In this document: positions 1-7,634 of the stretch, piece by piece | Numbering within the stretch: position 1 is the first letter of the stretch | How the letters are laid out: each line of letters opens with the position of its first letter | Assembly: GCA_937888775.1 (NCBI GenBank) | Contig: CALAQT010000393.1 | Coordinates: 1 to 39,764, forward strand | Direction: 5' to 3' | Origin: an uncultured Actinomycetes bacterium | GTDB taxonomy: Bacteria > Actinomycetota > Thermoleophilia > Solirubrobacterales > Solirubrobacteraceae | Length of the DNA stretch: 39,764 nt | Position numbers and translations under genes: made by a program | The notes under the pieces: model-generated | What the model saw: the letters and a program-made list of their open reading frames with translations, nothing else | The model's database searches: none | What the model was told of the DNA's origin: nothing

Positions 1-325
1 CCCGAAAAGCCAGGGAATGAACGGAATTCGGCTATTTCACCAGGGGGAACTTCGGTCTAGAACCTGCGCGGATTAGACAGACCGTCACGACTGGTCCCGG
101 CAACCGGAGTAGCATCAGTAGCAGGCTTCGCCTCAACCGACGGCGAGCACGCTGTTCCGGCTCCAACGCTCGGCCGGCGCGCGCGTGACCGTATCGGTCA
201 TCGTGATAACGAACGCGTCAGGAGCCGATTGTGAATTGCTTTGACCTAGCGCCGGATCTCGTCCGGCTTGAGCAGTTCCACGGCCAGCCCTCCTACGCGG
301 CCAGCCGCGTCAAAGGAGCGACGGC
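1..325. other. Leader region without a recognisable gene
   Basis: No open frame here has family resemblance or consistent codon use. It holds the upstream region of the universal stress gene, including a small dyad at 186-200 described separately. An 11-base string, GGAATTCGGCT at 23-33, recurs at 15995-16005 in the ddl downstream region. I see nothing else. Confidence 0.5.
186..200. promoter_or_regulatory. Candidate operator dyad upstream of usp
   Basis: TGACCG-TAT-CGGTCA is a perfect 6-bp inverted repeat with a 3-nt spacer, about 125 bases before the usp start. Its size and symmetry suit a dimeric repressor or activator, but I cannot name the regulator. Seen directly; the function is inference. 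Confidence 0.3.
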
Positions 326-847
326 ATGATGATTTTGCTTTGTTACGACGGTTCCGCCGACTCCCAGGCGGCCATCGACCGCGCAGCACGGCTGATGCCC
401 GGCAGCGAGGCGACGGTCCTCGTGATCTGGGAGGGGATTCTGGACATGATGACGCGCAACGGCTCGCTGGGGATGGGTTTGGGACTGGCTGGCGCGTCCG
501 GCGACGAGGCGGAGGTTGATGCGGCGACCGAGAAGGTGGCGTTCGACAACGCCACGGAAGGCGCACAGCGGGCGACCGACGCCGGCCTCGTGGCTCAGCC
601 GCGGATTGCCCGCCGGCACGGCGCCATCGCCGCTGCGATCCTGACCGTGGCGGCCGAGGTGGACGCCGATGTTGTAGTGCTCGGCACCCGCGGGCTTGGT
701 GGTGTGAAGTCGCTGATGCTCGGCAGCGTCTCGCACGCGGTCCTGCATCACGCCGACCGAGCCGTTCTGGTGGTTCCGTCCTCCGACGTCGCCAAGCAGC
801 GGAGAGGCTGGGCCCGCCGGGCCGATAGCACTGCCGGTGTCACATGA
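326..847 (+). CDS. Universal stress protein, UspA family
   Basis: A single Usp domain of 173 residues, cytoplasmic. The C-terminal half carries the nucleotide-binding signature G-x2-G-x9-G-S at residues 120-134 (Gly120, Gly123, Gly133, Ser134), which marks the ATP-binding branch of the family. The N-terminal strand begins with a typical Cys-Tyr-Asp-Gly-Ser segment. The ATG at 326 follows AAAGGAG at 312-318 with a 7-nt gap, which fixes the start. The residues between about 45 and 70 form a flexible acidic insertion. The gene stands alone and faces the end of the ABC exporter operon. Members usually help cells survive starvation, oxygen or redox stress; the specific stimulus cannot be read from the sequence. 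Confidence 0.9.
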   Translation: MMILLCYDGSADSQAAIDRAARLMPGSEATVLVIWEGILDMMTRNGSLGMGLGLAGASGDEAEVDAATEKVAFDNATEGAQRATDAGLVAQPRIARRHGAIAAAILTVAAEVDADVVVLGTRGLGGVKSLMLGSVSHAVLHHADRAVLVVPSSDVAKQRRGWARRADSTAGVT

Positions 848-1002
848 GCGGCCGGCATATGACCTTCCTAAGGCAAAGATGCCCACCAACCGCGGCGCTT
901 GCTTGCCCAGCACCAAGAATGTGGTCGCCGTCGGGTTTGCCATTTCTGCTGGCCGGGATGCCGAGCCGTCGGGACATTCGTTCTTCTCCACGGCGGCGCG
1001 TT

Positions 1003-1797
1003 TCAGGCGGCGTCGCGCATTCGGAACAGCAGCAGTGTTCCCGCGCCCACCACGACGGCATAGATCGTCAGCGTCAAGAGTGCATGTCCGTAGGAGGCCG
1101 AGCTCGTGCCACCGTGGGCGAGCGCACTCAGCAGCTGACCCGGAAGCCAGCGGTCGCCGTTGCTCCACAGCGCGTTGATGATCGCCTCGCCTGGCAGCGC
1201 GTAGGCCACGCCCAGTGCGATCGCGACCGCCGGCGAACGAAGGATGATCGCCAGCGCCGTGCCGAGCACGCCATAGCCGATGCAGGTCAGGTAGACGTGC
1301 AAGATCGACTGTCCGAGGTCGCTCAGGCCCGCGCTGCTTGTCCATGCCGAGGTGTGGATGCCCTTTGACGGCGCCAGCACAAACGCCACGACAGCGGCGA
1401 CGAGGATCGCCAGCACGACCGCCAGCCCGATGAACACGGAGAGCGCCAGGAATTTGCCACACAGCAGCCGTGCCCGGCGGGGCTCGCGCACCAGCAGGTT
1501 GCGCAGCGTACCCTGGCTGTACTCGGTCGCGACGGCGCCCGCGAACAGGCACAGCGCGACGATGCCGACGAGGTTGGAGACGTCGACGACGCCGTGCACG
1601 AGTCCGTCGGGACGCGAGAGCTCAGCCGCCGTGATCCGGAACCCGCGGCCGTGAAAGCCGGGGGCGAGCGTCTTGGTCGCCCGCTCGATCGTGAACACAG
1701 TGGCCAGCACCGTGAACAGGAGGCCGCCCCCCAGTCCCCATAGCAACATGCTGCGACGTCGCAGCTTCACCCATTCACTGGAGAACGCTCCCAGCAT
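1003..1797 (-). CDS. ABC-2 type exporter permease
   Basis: A 264-residue polytopic membrane protein with about six hydrophobic segments, the first near residues 17-35. The N-terminus (Glu-Trp-Val-Lys-Leu-Arg-Arg-Arg) is the short basic amphipathic start seen in ABC2_membrane permeases that work with CcmA-like ATPases. The central segment Ala-Thr-Glu-Tyr-Ser-Gln-Gly-Thr is the family's characteristic coupling region. Its ATG at 1797 overlaps the TGA of the ATPase gene by one base, so the two are translated together and form one exporter. The substrate is unknown; relatives export bacitracin-like peptides, lipids or drugs. Confidence 0.85.
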   Translation of the reverse strand: MLGAFSSEWVKLRRRSMLLWGLGGGLLFTVLATVFTIERATKTLAPGFHGRGFRITAAELSRPDGLVHGVVDVSNLVGIVALCLFAGAVATEYSQGTLRNLLVREPRRARLLCGKFLALSVFIGLAVVLAILVAAVVAFVLAPSKGIHTSAWTSSAGLSDLGQSILHVYLTCIGYGVLGTALAIILRSPAVAIALGVAYALPGEAIINALWSNGDRWLPGQLLSALAHGGTSSASYGHALLTLTIYAVVVGAGTLLLFRMRDAA

Positions 1798-2822
1798 CAG
1801 TCCTTCCCGCCCCCGCCGTCCCGGTCATTCTCGGCCTGATGAGCCGACCGATCGGTGATCGCAAAGAACGCCTCCTCCAGCGAGGCCCGCGTGCGCTGCA
1901 ATCCTGCCAGCGTGATCCCACCGCCCATCGCCAGTCGGTTGAGCTCGGCGGCCCAGTCGCCGTCGGCCTGCACCCGCACGGCGTTGCCGTCGACCCGCGC
2001 CGAGTGCCCGGCCTGCTCGCACAGGGTCACCAGTGCGCCCAGATCGTGCTCGTGCTCGGGCATCGCCAGCAACTCCGAGTGCTGGGCGGCGAGCATCTGG
2101 TCGATGCTGCCGTGAAATGCGATCCGGCCTGACTCGATCATCACGAGGTGGTCGCAGATCGCCTCGATCTCCGACAACAGGTGGCTCGAGACGAACACCG
2201 TGATCCCGCGGTCCGCCAGGCTGCGCAGCAGCGAGCGGATCTCGCGGATGCCCGCCGGGTCAAGGCCGTTGGTGGGCTCGTCGAGGATCACGAGCTCCGG
2301 ATCGGGCAACAGTGCGACCGCTACTCCGAGCCGCTGCTTCATGCCCAGCGAATAGGAGCGGACTAGGTCACCGGCGCGATCGGAGAGCTCCACCAGTTCC
2401 AGCACCTCGGCCACACGACGCCGGTCAAGTCGTCCCAGGCGCGTCAGCACCTCGAGGTTGCGCCGCCCCGACAGCGTCGGATAGAACGAGGGCGACTCGA
2501 TCAGGGCACCAACGCGCGCGAGGTAGGTCGCCGGCTCGTTGATCGAATGGCCGAGCACCTCGGCGGTCCCGCTGGTGGGTCGCATCAATCCGAGCAACAT
2601 CTGGATCGTGGTCGTCTTTCCCGCTCCGTTGGGCCCCACGAAGCCGCTCACGACCCCGGCCGGCAGCTCGATATCGATCCGGTTGACGGCGACCCTCTCG
2701 CCGAAGCGCTTGGTAAGACCCTCGGTGACCACGGCGGGTTTACCGGTGGCTTCACCCACGTGCGTCGTTCCGCGGGGAGTGCTCTGTGCCATGTGGGGTT
2801 CGAATCGATCGCTGTCGTTCAT
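1797..2822 (-). CDS. ABC exporter ATP-binding protein
   Basis: Nucleotide-binding subunit of the exporter whose permease follows it. It shows Walker A (Gly-Pro-Asn-Gly-Ala-Gly-Lys-Thr-Thr), an LSGGQ-type signature in the variant form Tyr-Ser-Leu-Gly-Met-Lys-Gln-Arg, Walker B Leu-Val-Ile-Leu-Asp-Glu-Pro-Thr, the D-loop Gly-Leu-Asp-Pro and the switch His in Val-Ser-Ser-His. The C-terminal 90 residues are the extra domain common in CcmA/BcrA-like ATPases. I chose the ATG at 2822; a TTG at 2852 or an ATG at 2792 are also in frame, and none has a clear ribosome site. It belongs to the drug, peptide or lipid export subfamily, with no clear substrate. Confidence 0.88.
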   Translation of the reverse strand: MNDSDRFEPHMAQSTPRGTTHVGEATGKPAVVTEGLTKRFGERVAVNRIDIELPAGVVSGFVGPNGAGKTTTIQMLLGLMRPTSGTAEVLGHSINEPATYLARVGALIESPSFYPTLSGRRNLEVLTRLGRLDRRRVAEVLELVELSDRAGDLVRSYSLGMKQRLGVAVALLPDPELVILDEPTNGLDPAGIREIRSLLRSLADRGITVFVSSHLLSEIEAICDHLVMIESGRIAFHGSIDQMLAAQHSELLAMPEHEHDLGALVTLCEQAGHSARVDGNAVRVQADGDWAAELNRLAMGGGITLAGLQRTRASLEEAFFAITDRSAHQAENDRDGGGGKD

Positions 2823-2978
2823 CGTCTGTGCGCTAACCCCGCCCCGCCCCAACGCTGGTCTGAGCCTATCGCCACGCTATGGGGACGCAATAACCCGGGC
2901 GTAAAGACTGATCGCCCACCACGGTGACGTTCCTCCGCGGTTGGCGACGCTTGAGCGATTCCGGTGCCGACATGAGAC

Positions 2979-3004
2979 CGGGGGCGCCGTTGCCGGCGCC
3001 CCCG
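2979..3004. terminator. Hairpin terminator after the sigma factor gene
   Basis: CGGGGGCGCC and GGCGCCCCCG form a perfect 10-bp stem with a GTTGCC loop, 36 bases beyond the sigma factor stop on the minus strand. No T tract follows, which is common in high-GC actinobacteria. Confidence 0.6.
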
Positions 3005-3039
3005 ATACGCGTAATTTGGTCAGGTCGTTGTGCGGAGCG

Positions 3040-4056
3040 TCAGGCCGCTGCGCGCAGCTGCTCGAGGTCATGGCTGGCCGCAAGCCGACTGAGGCCCCGG
3101 GCCTCCAGCTCGCGCGCCTGGGACATCGGGATCCCGAGCTCGGTTCCGGTCTGCTTGAGCGATCGCGGCTCGTCACCGCTGAGTCCGAAGCGCAGGAGGA
3201 TCACGTTGCGCTCGGCTTCTGGAAGCTGAGCGACTACGTCATTGATCTTGCGATCGCGCTCGGCGTCGGCGATCTCCTGTACGGGATCCGGGCGATCGCT
3301 GGCGAGCAGATCGCCGAGCGCGGTCTCACCGTCCTCGCCGACGGGCTGGTCGAGACTGGTCAGGCCACGCGTCAGCTCGCGCAGCTCGGCGACCTCTTCG
3401 ACGGGCAGCTCGGCGGCCGTCGCGATCTCCTCATCGGTGGGCTCACGCGCGAGCTTGGTGCCCAGCTCGCTTTCGATCTTGCGCACCTTCGCCTGACGCT
3501 GGGCCACGTGAACCGGCAGCCGGATCGTCCGGCCGTGGTTCTGCAGTCCACGCTGCAGGGCCTGGCGGATCCACAGTGTTCCGTAGGTTGAGAACTTGAA
3601 GCCACGGCGCCAGTCGAACTTCTCGACCGCGCGAATCAGCCCCAGCATCCCTTCCTGGACCAGATCCTCCATCGGCAGTCCGTGGCCCTGATAACGCCGT
3701 GCCTGGGAAACGACCAGGCGAAGATTCGAGTTGATCATCCGATCCTTGGCGGCGAGGTCGCCGCGCTCGATCCGCTTGGCCAACTCGGCCTCTTCGCCCG
3801 CGGTGAGCAGCGGATGCGCGCGCGCGCGCCGCAGGAACAGTTCAAGCGAATTCTCGAGTCCAGCCGCTTGATCGTCGGTCGCCTTCGCCCACGCTGCCGC
3901 AGCCGTCGCGGCGTGCGACGTCCGTCGCGAATCCTGTCGATTGGCCTTGGCCGAAGCCTTGTGCGCGCCTCGCGCGCGAGCCCGTTGTGTTGTCTGCTGA
4001 TGCTCGCCCCGCGCGTGGCTGGCGCCGGGACGACCCTGGGTTTCAAAGCTGTTCAG
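3040..4056 (-). CDS. RNA polymerase sigma-70 factor, RpoD/SigA-like (group 1/2)
   Basis: Directs RNA polymerase to promoters. Region 1.2 (Leu-Leu-Thr-Ala-Gly-Glu-Glu-Ala-Glu-Leu-Ala-Lys-Arg-Ile-Glu), region 2 (Asn-Leu-Arg-Leu-Val-Val; Leu-Val-Gln-Glu-Gly; Phe-Ser-Thr-Tyr; Trp-Ile-Arg-Gln-Ala) and regions 3 and 4 are all present. Region 4.2 is degenerate: the usual Arg-Glu-Arg-Val-Arg-Gln-Ile-Glu is replaced by Ser-Gln-Ala-Arg-Glu-Leu-Glu, so -35 recognition may differ. The open frame runs from 4122 with no ATG, GTG or TTG before a TTG at 3783 that lies inside region 1.2 and is too late. CTG at 4056 is preceded by GGAG with a 6-nt gap and by a promoter-like pair at about 4094-4122, giving a 338-residue protein with a basic, Ala-rich N-terminal tail. 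The family call is firm, the start is inference. Confidence 0.85.
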   Translation of the reverse strand: MNSFETQGRPGASHARGEHQQTTQRARARGAHKASAKANRQDSRRTSHAATAAAAWAKATDDQAAGLENSLELFLRRARAHPLLTAGEEAELAKRIERGDLAAKDRMINSNLRLVVSQARRYQGHGLPMEDLVQEGMLGLIRAVEKFDWRRGFKFSTYGTLWIRQALQRGLQNHGRTIRLPVHVAQRQAKVRKIESELGTKLAREPTDEEIATAAELPVEEVAELRELTRGLTSLDQPVGEDGETALGDLLASDRPDPVQEIADAERDRKINDVVAQLPEAERNVILLRFGLSGDEPRSLKQTGTELGIPMSQARELEARGLSRLAASHDLEQLRAAA

Positions 4057-4093
4057 GTCTTGCTCCGTTACTCGCGTGTTCGATAGAGCCCGA

Positions 4094-4122
4094 ATTCTAG
4101 CAGTTGTTCGACGATTATCGAA
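4094..4122 (-). promoter_or_regulatory. Putative promoter of the sigma factor gene
   Basis: On the minus strand TTCGAT and TAGAAT are separated by 17 bases; the -10 matches the consensus at five of six positions. The -35 region overlaps an inverted repeat, GTTCGA-N6-TCGAAC, a possible operator. Transcription would start near 4087, leaving about 30 bases before the CTG start. Confidence 0.45.
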
Positions 4123-4262
4123 CTATGCTTTGGCACGAACTGCCGTTGGCGAGCTTCTCGATTAACCATACGGTTGGTCTATACCCGCAAATGCGCGCCA
4201 ACCAACTGAATCGCCCGCACAAAACCGGCGTCCGATGGCGAGCTGAGCCGAGGTCCGAGCGG

Positions 4263-5150
4263 TCAGTCGCCGAACGTCTCACGCGCCAGGCGCAGGAACT
4301 CGGCGGCGGCGGGCGCATGTCGGCGCCCTTCGCGCCAAGCGAGCGTGATGTCGCGGCTCAGGACCGGGTCGGTCAGGAAGGCCATCGCGACCACAGGTTC
4401 GTGGCCCTCGACGTCGGACCGCGGCAGGATCGCCACACCCAATCCGCGGGCGACGAGCTGCCGGATGCGCTGGCTCTCGTTGGATTCGAGCGTGACGCGG
4501 GGCTCGAACGCGGCGTGACGCCCGGCGCCCTCCAGCAGCTCTCTGAGCCTGGCGCCCCGACGAAAGCTGATGAAGCGATCCTCGGCTAGCTCTGCCATGC
4601 GCACCTGGGGCCGACCGGCGAGGCGGTGGTCGAGGGGCAGCAGCACCACGAGCTCCTCGGAGACCAGCTGCTCGAGGCCGAGGCCGTGGCTCTCGATCCT
4701 CTCGGTCACCGACAGAAAGGCGAGGTCGAGTTCATCGACGCGCAGCATCTCCGCCATCTCCTCGCTGGACTGCTCGCGCACGGTCAGTTCCACGTCGGGG
4801 TGAAGTCGGTTAAACAGGGCCAGCACCAGCGACAGGTCGACCGGACCCATCGTGTGCATCGCGCCGATCGTGACGTGCCCGGTCGTGAGCCCCCGCAGGG
4901 CCTGCAACTCGGTATCGGCCGCCTCCAGTTCGGCGAGCACGCGCCGCGCGCGGACGACCAGCAGCTCTCCGGCGTCGGTCAACGAGACACGTCTGGTCGT
5001 GCGCTCCACGAGGGCCAGGCCGAGCTCTGACTCCAGGCGGCGGATCTGCTGCGACAAGGCCGGCTGGGCTACGTGCTCGTTTTCCGCCGCGCGCGTGAAG
5101 CTCCGCTCCTCGGCGAGCGCCACGAGGTACCGCAGTTGGCGAAGTTCCAT
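4263..5150 (-). CDS. LysR-family transcriptional regulator
   Basis: A 295-residue LTTR. The N-terminal winged helix-turn-helix (residues 1-60) has the hallmark Phe-Thr-Arg-Ala-Ala, Gln-Pro-Ala-Leu-Ser-Gln-Gln-Ile-Arg-Arg-Leu-Glu and Leu-Val-Glu-Arg segments, and a linker helix and two-lobed effector domain follow. The start codon is embedded in a T-N11-A type palindrome (5149-5163), as expected for an autoregulated LTTR. It is transcribed away from the MarR gene at 5338. No partner operon directly faces its control site, so the target is uncertain; the catabolic genes to the right are plausible but unproven. Confidence 0.9.
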   Translation of the reverse strand: MELRQLRYLVALAEERSFTRAAENEHVAQPALSQQIRRLESELGLALVERTTRRVSLTDAGELLVVRARRVLAELEAADTELQALRGLTTGHVTIGAMHTMGPVDLSLVLALFNRLHPDVELTVREQSSEEMAEMLRVDELDLAFLSVTERIESHGLGLEQLVSEELVVLLPLDHRLAGRPQVRMAELAEDRFISFRRGARLRELLEGAGRHAAFEPRVTLESNESQRIRQLVARGLGVAILPRSDVEGHEPVVAMAFLTDPVLSRDITLAWREGRRHAPAAAEFLRLARETFGD

Positions 5151-5171
5151 AAGTAAAGCTTATAAATTTAT
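5149..5171. promoter_or_regulatory. LysR T-N11-A operator and AT-rich palindrome
   Basis: ATAAG-N5-CTTAT at 5149-5163 is a perfect LTTR box and overlaps the lysR start codon. The adjacent ATAAATTTAT (5162-5171) is a perfect 10-bp palindrome. This AT-rich island is striking in a GC-rich region. Negative autoregulation is the usual meaning of such a site. Confidence 0.6.
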
Positions 5172-5337
5172 GCGGATATGCGTCTTGGACTTCTGGCGAC
5201 CCAGGGCTCATGATGATCCGCGTAGTACCTCTCCTCCCTCGAGCGCGCCCCGAGCTCCGGCCTCATATCCCGCCGGTTCCGGGGCGCACTCATTTAAGCC
5301 CCCAGAGGCCCCGCGGGTGTAGCGTGGCGCGACGGCA

Positions 5338-5787
5338 ATGTCCTCGGACAGCAACCAGCGTGAGCTCTCGCTCGCCTACGTCATCGGCCGGGTAGACCAC
5401 GGGATCCGGCGGGAGATGCGTCGGCGACTCACCGACCAGGCCCTCAGCGTCCAGCAGTACACGGCGCTGTCGGTGCTGCGCTCCCGCCCCGGTCTCTCCA
5501 ACGCCCAGCTGGCGCGGCGCTCGCTGGTGACCCCCCAGTCGATGATCGAGATCCTCAGCAAGCTTGAGCGACGGGGACTGGTCCGGCGTGATGTCGATCC
5601 CAGCCACGGGCGTATCTTGCGCGCGGAGCTGACGCCGGCCGGCCGCGAACTGCTGACCGAGGTAGAGCCGGCGATGGCCTCGCTGCAGGCGCAGATCCTC
5701 GCCGACGTCTCTGAGGCCGACCGCGCGATCCTGCTGGCCGGTATGCGCAGAGCAATGGACAGGCTTTCGGCCGGACTGGAGCCGTAG
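5338..5787 (+). CDS. MarR-family transcriptional regulator
   Basis: A 149-residue winged-helix repressor of the MarR/SlyA type. The recognition helix region (Leu-Ser-Asn-Ala-Gln-Leu-Ala-Arg-Arg-Ser-Leu-Val-Thr-Pro-Gln-Ser-Met) and the wing with Asp-Pro-Ser-His-Gly-Arg are intact, flanked by the N- and C-terminal dimerisation helices. Such regulators respond to phenolic or lipophilic ligands, or to oxidants. It faces the amidohydrolase/MaoC operon tail-to-tail and may regulate the nearby catabolic genes, but no palindromic target is evident. ATG at 5338 is used; a GTG 15 bases upstream is also in frame. Confidence 0.88.
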   Translation: MSSDSNQRELSLAYVIGRVDHGIRREMRRRLTDQALSVQQYTALSVLRSRPGLSNAQLARRSLVTPQSMIEILSKLERRGLVRRDVDPSHGRILRAELTPAGRELLTEVEPAMASLQAQILADVSEADRAILLAGMRRAMDRLSAGLEP

Positions 5788-5857
5788 GCCCTGGTGTCGT
5801 GATTCAGGCGTGTTCAGATGCCGCCAGGCTGCCGCGCAATTCCTGAATCAAGGGCCT
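5786..5857. terminator. Nested inverted repeat between convergent genes
   Basis: AGGCCCT (5786-5792) pairs with AGGGCCT (5851-5857), and inside it GATTCAGG (5801-5808) pairs with CCTGAATC (5842-5849). The structure fills the gap between marR and the amidohydrolase and would serve both strands. Confidence 0.5.
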
Positions 5858-5862
5858 GAGCG

Positions 5863-6777
5863 CTAAGCCGACTCGGGCGGGCGCTCGAGGCCCAGCAGCC
5901 GCGCCGCGTTGTGCTTGAGCACCAGCGGGCGGACCTCGTCGCGGATCGGCAGCTTCTCAAAGTCAGACAGCCAGCGATCGGGAGTTATCAGCGGGTAGTC
6001 AGAGCCGAACAGCATCTTGTGCTTGAGCTGCGTGTTGGTGTAGCGGATCAGGTTCTCCGGGAAGTACTTCGGCGACCAGCCGCTGAGATCGATGAACACG
6101 TTGGGCTTGTGCACCGCGATCGCCAGGGCCTCGTCCTGCCAGGGGAACGATGGGTGGGCGAGGATGATGTCCAGCTCAGGGAAGTCGGCCGCAACGTCGT
6201 CGACGCACATCGGGTTGGAATACTTCAGACGCACGCCGCCGCCGCCGGGCATGCCGGCCCCGATGCCCGTGGTCCCCGAGTGAAACAGCGCGATCAGGCC
6301 AGCTTCGGCGATCACCTCGTACAGGGGGTAGTGCTCACGCTCGTTGGGCCAGAACGACTGAGTGTTGGGGTGGAACTTGAATCCGCGCACGCCCGCCTCG
6401 ATCAGCTCACGCGCCTCGCGCACGGCGAGCTTCCCCTTGTGGGGATCGACGCTGGCGAACGGGATCAGGACGTCGGGGTTGGCTCGGGCGGTCGCCAGCA
6501 CCTCGTCGTTGCCGATCCGGCGCCGGCCCATGCCGGCCTCGTCGTCGACGGTGAACACGACAGCGAGCATCCTGCGCTCCCGATAATGGTCGGCGACCTC
6601 CTGCGCGGTCGGCTGGGGCGGACTGCCGCCGAAGTATCGGCCGGCGGCCTCCAGCACCTCGACGGTGACGGGATCCTGCGGCTCGCCGGCGTTGCGCTCG
6701 GCGTGCGTGTGCACGTCGATCGCCACGATTGCGTCCAGGTCAATGCCCGGAGGGTGGCGGCGTGACGGTTCAGGCAT
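5863..6777 (-). CDS. Amidohydrolase family 2 (ACMSD-like) metal-dependent hydrolase
   Basis: A 304-residue TIM-barrel hydrolase. The metal site shows Asp-Val-His-Thr-His at residues 21-25, Lys-Phe-His-Pro, His-Ser-Gly-Thr, Ala-His-Pro and the closing Gly-Ser-Asp-Tyr-Pro. This pattern is that of the ACMSD/gamma-resorcylate decarboxylase branch (amidohydrolase 2), which catalyses non-oxidative decarboxylation or hydrolysis of ring-derived acids. Its start overlaps the end of the MaoC gene by 8 bases, so they are coupled. With the hydratase, SDR and aldehyde dehydrogenase nearby, degradation of an aromatic or CoA-activated acid is likely. The substrate cannot be stated. Confidence 0.82.
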   Translation of the reverse strand: MPEPSRRHPPGIDLDAIVAIDVHTHAERNAGEPQDPVTVEVLEAAGRYFGGSPPQPTAQEVADHYRERRMLAVVFTVDDEAGMGRRRIGNDEVLATARANPDVLIPFASVDPHKGKLAVREARELIEAGVRGFKFHPNTQSFWPNEREHYPLYEVIAEAGLIALFHSGTTGIGAGMPGGGGVRLKYSNPMCVDDVAADFPELDIILAHPSFPWQDEALAIAVHKPNVFIDLSGWSPKYFPENLIRYTNTQLKHKMLFGSDYPLITPDRWLSDFEKLPIRDEVRPLVLKHNAARLLGLERPPESA

Positions 6778-7240
6778 AAAGCCGCACCAGGCACTCGGCG
6801 ACCAGGGCCGGCTTCTCGGTTCCCTTGACCTCGACCGTCACGCGCAGCTTGCCCTGTAGGCCGCCCGCGACCTCGGTGACCTCCAGCAGCTCGGCAGCGC
6901 CGCGCCACTGAGCCCCGACCGGTAGCGGCGCAGGGAAGCGCACGCGATCCAGACCATAGTTGACGCCGGCCGAGGCATCGGTCACCGTGAGCAGCTGCTG
7001 GCTGATCGGCGCCACCAGCGACAGGGTCAAGAAGCCGTGGGCGATCGTGCCGCCGAACGGGGACGCCTTGGCGCGCTCCACGTCGACGTGGATGTACTGG
7101 TGATCGTTGGTCAGATCGGCAAACTGGTTGACCTGATCCTGGGTCATCTCTGCCCACTGCGTGTAGCCGAGGTGCTCGCCGTCGTGCCCGGCAAGTCCGG
7201 CCATGTCCGTGGTCATCCCGGCCTGGCTTGACGTGCTCAT
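6770..7240 (-). CDS. MaoC-like (R)-specific enoyl-CoA hydratase
   Basis: A 156-residue hot-dog-fold hydratase. The catalytic pair is visible as Asp46-x4-His51 in Asn-Asp-His-Gln-Tyr-Ile-His, followed by the family motif Gly-Gly-Thr-Ile-Ala-His-Gly-Phe-Leu. It would hydrate enoyl-CoA to (R)-3-hydroxyacyl-CoA. The ATG at 7240 has GGAGA 6-7 bases upstream; an in-frame ATG eight codons later is possible. It is first in a two-gene operon with the amidohydrolase. Confidence 0.88.
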   Translation of the reverse strand: MSTSSQAGMTTDMAGLAGHDGEHLGYTQWAEMTQDQVNQFADLTNDHQYIHVDVERAKASPFGGTIAHGFLTLSLVAPISQQLLTVTDASAGVNYGLDRVRFPAPLPVGAQWRGAAELLEVTEVAGGLQGKLRVTVEVKGTEKPALVAECLVRLYA

Positions 7241-7331
7241 GTTTCTCTCCGAGAGTTAAGATTGCCGGTTCGCATAGCGGTGGCAGAGGTTCCGCGATGG
7301 CCCTCAAGTATCAGGGTCCCGAACGTTATCA

Positions 7332-7634
7332 TTGGTCTCGATGGGGTCCGGAGAGGGGATCATGCCACGTGGCCGTAGCGGCGATCTGAGCTGGCCCCTG
7401 CAGCGAGCGCAGCGCCTATGCGGGTCTGTGGAAGCGATCGTCGACGGTGAGCGGCGGCTCACCTACGAGCAGCTGGCGCGCCGGGTCTGGTCGCTCGGCC
7501 GAGCTCTGGACCGGCTCGAGCGCGAGCCACGACGCATCCGGTTGACTGGGCCGCGCCGATCGGAGAGCATCGCGCCATGTCCGTCGCACTCCAGTCCAGA
7601 AGCCGAGTTCGAACATAGGACGCCTGGCGGATAA
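7332..7634 (+). pseudogene. Truncated N-terminus of an AMP-dependent acyl-CoA synthetase
   Basis: The frame encodes about 60 residues typical of the start of long-chain or aromatic acyl-CoA ligases: Leu-Ser-Trp-Pro-Leu-Gln-Arg-Ala, then Glu-Ala-Ile-Val-Asp-Gly-Glu-Arg-Arg-Leu-Thr-Tyr-Glu-Gln-Leu-Ala. After about position 7515 the resemblance ends abruptly, and about 35 unrelated residues lead to a stop that overlaps the SDR gene. The AMP-binding core (more than 400 residues) is missing. I read this as the left edge of a deletion that joined the ligase promoter and start to the region in front of the SDR. It is divergent from maoC, so a ligase probably once belonged to this pathway. Confidence 0.6.

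Noticed and set aside
293..1552. A 419-codon minus-strand frame across usp and the permease
   Set aside because: Covers two recognised genes in other frames and matches no family.
4105..4122. SOS (LexA) box upstream of the sigma gene
   Set aside because: The dyad is GTTCGA-N6-TCGAAC, the reverse order of the actinobacterial CGAAC-N4-GTTCG box.
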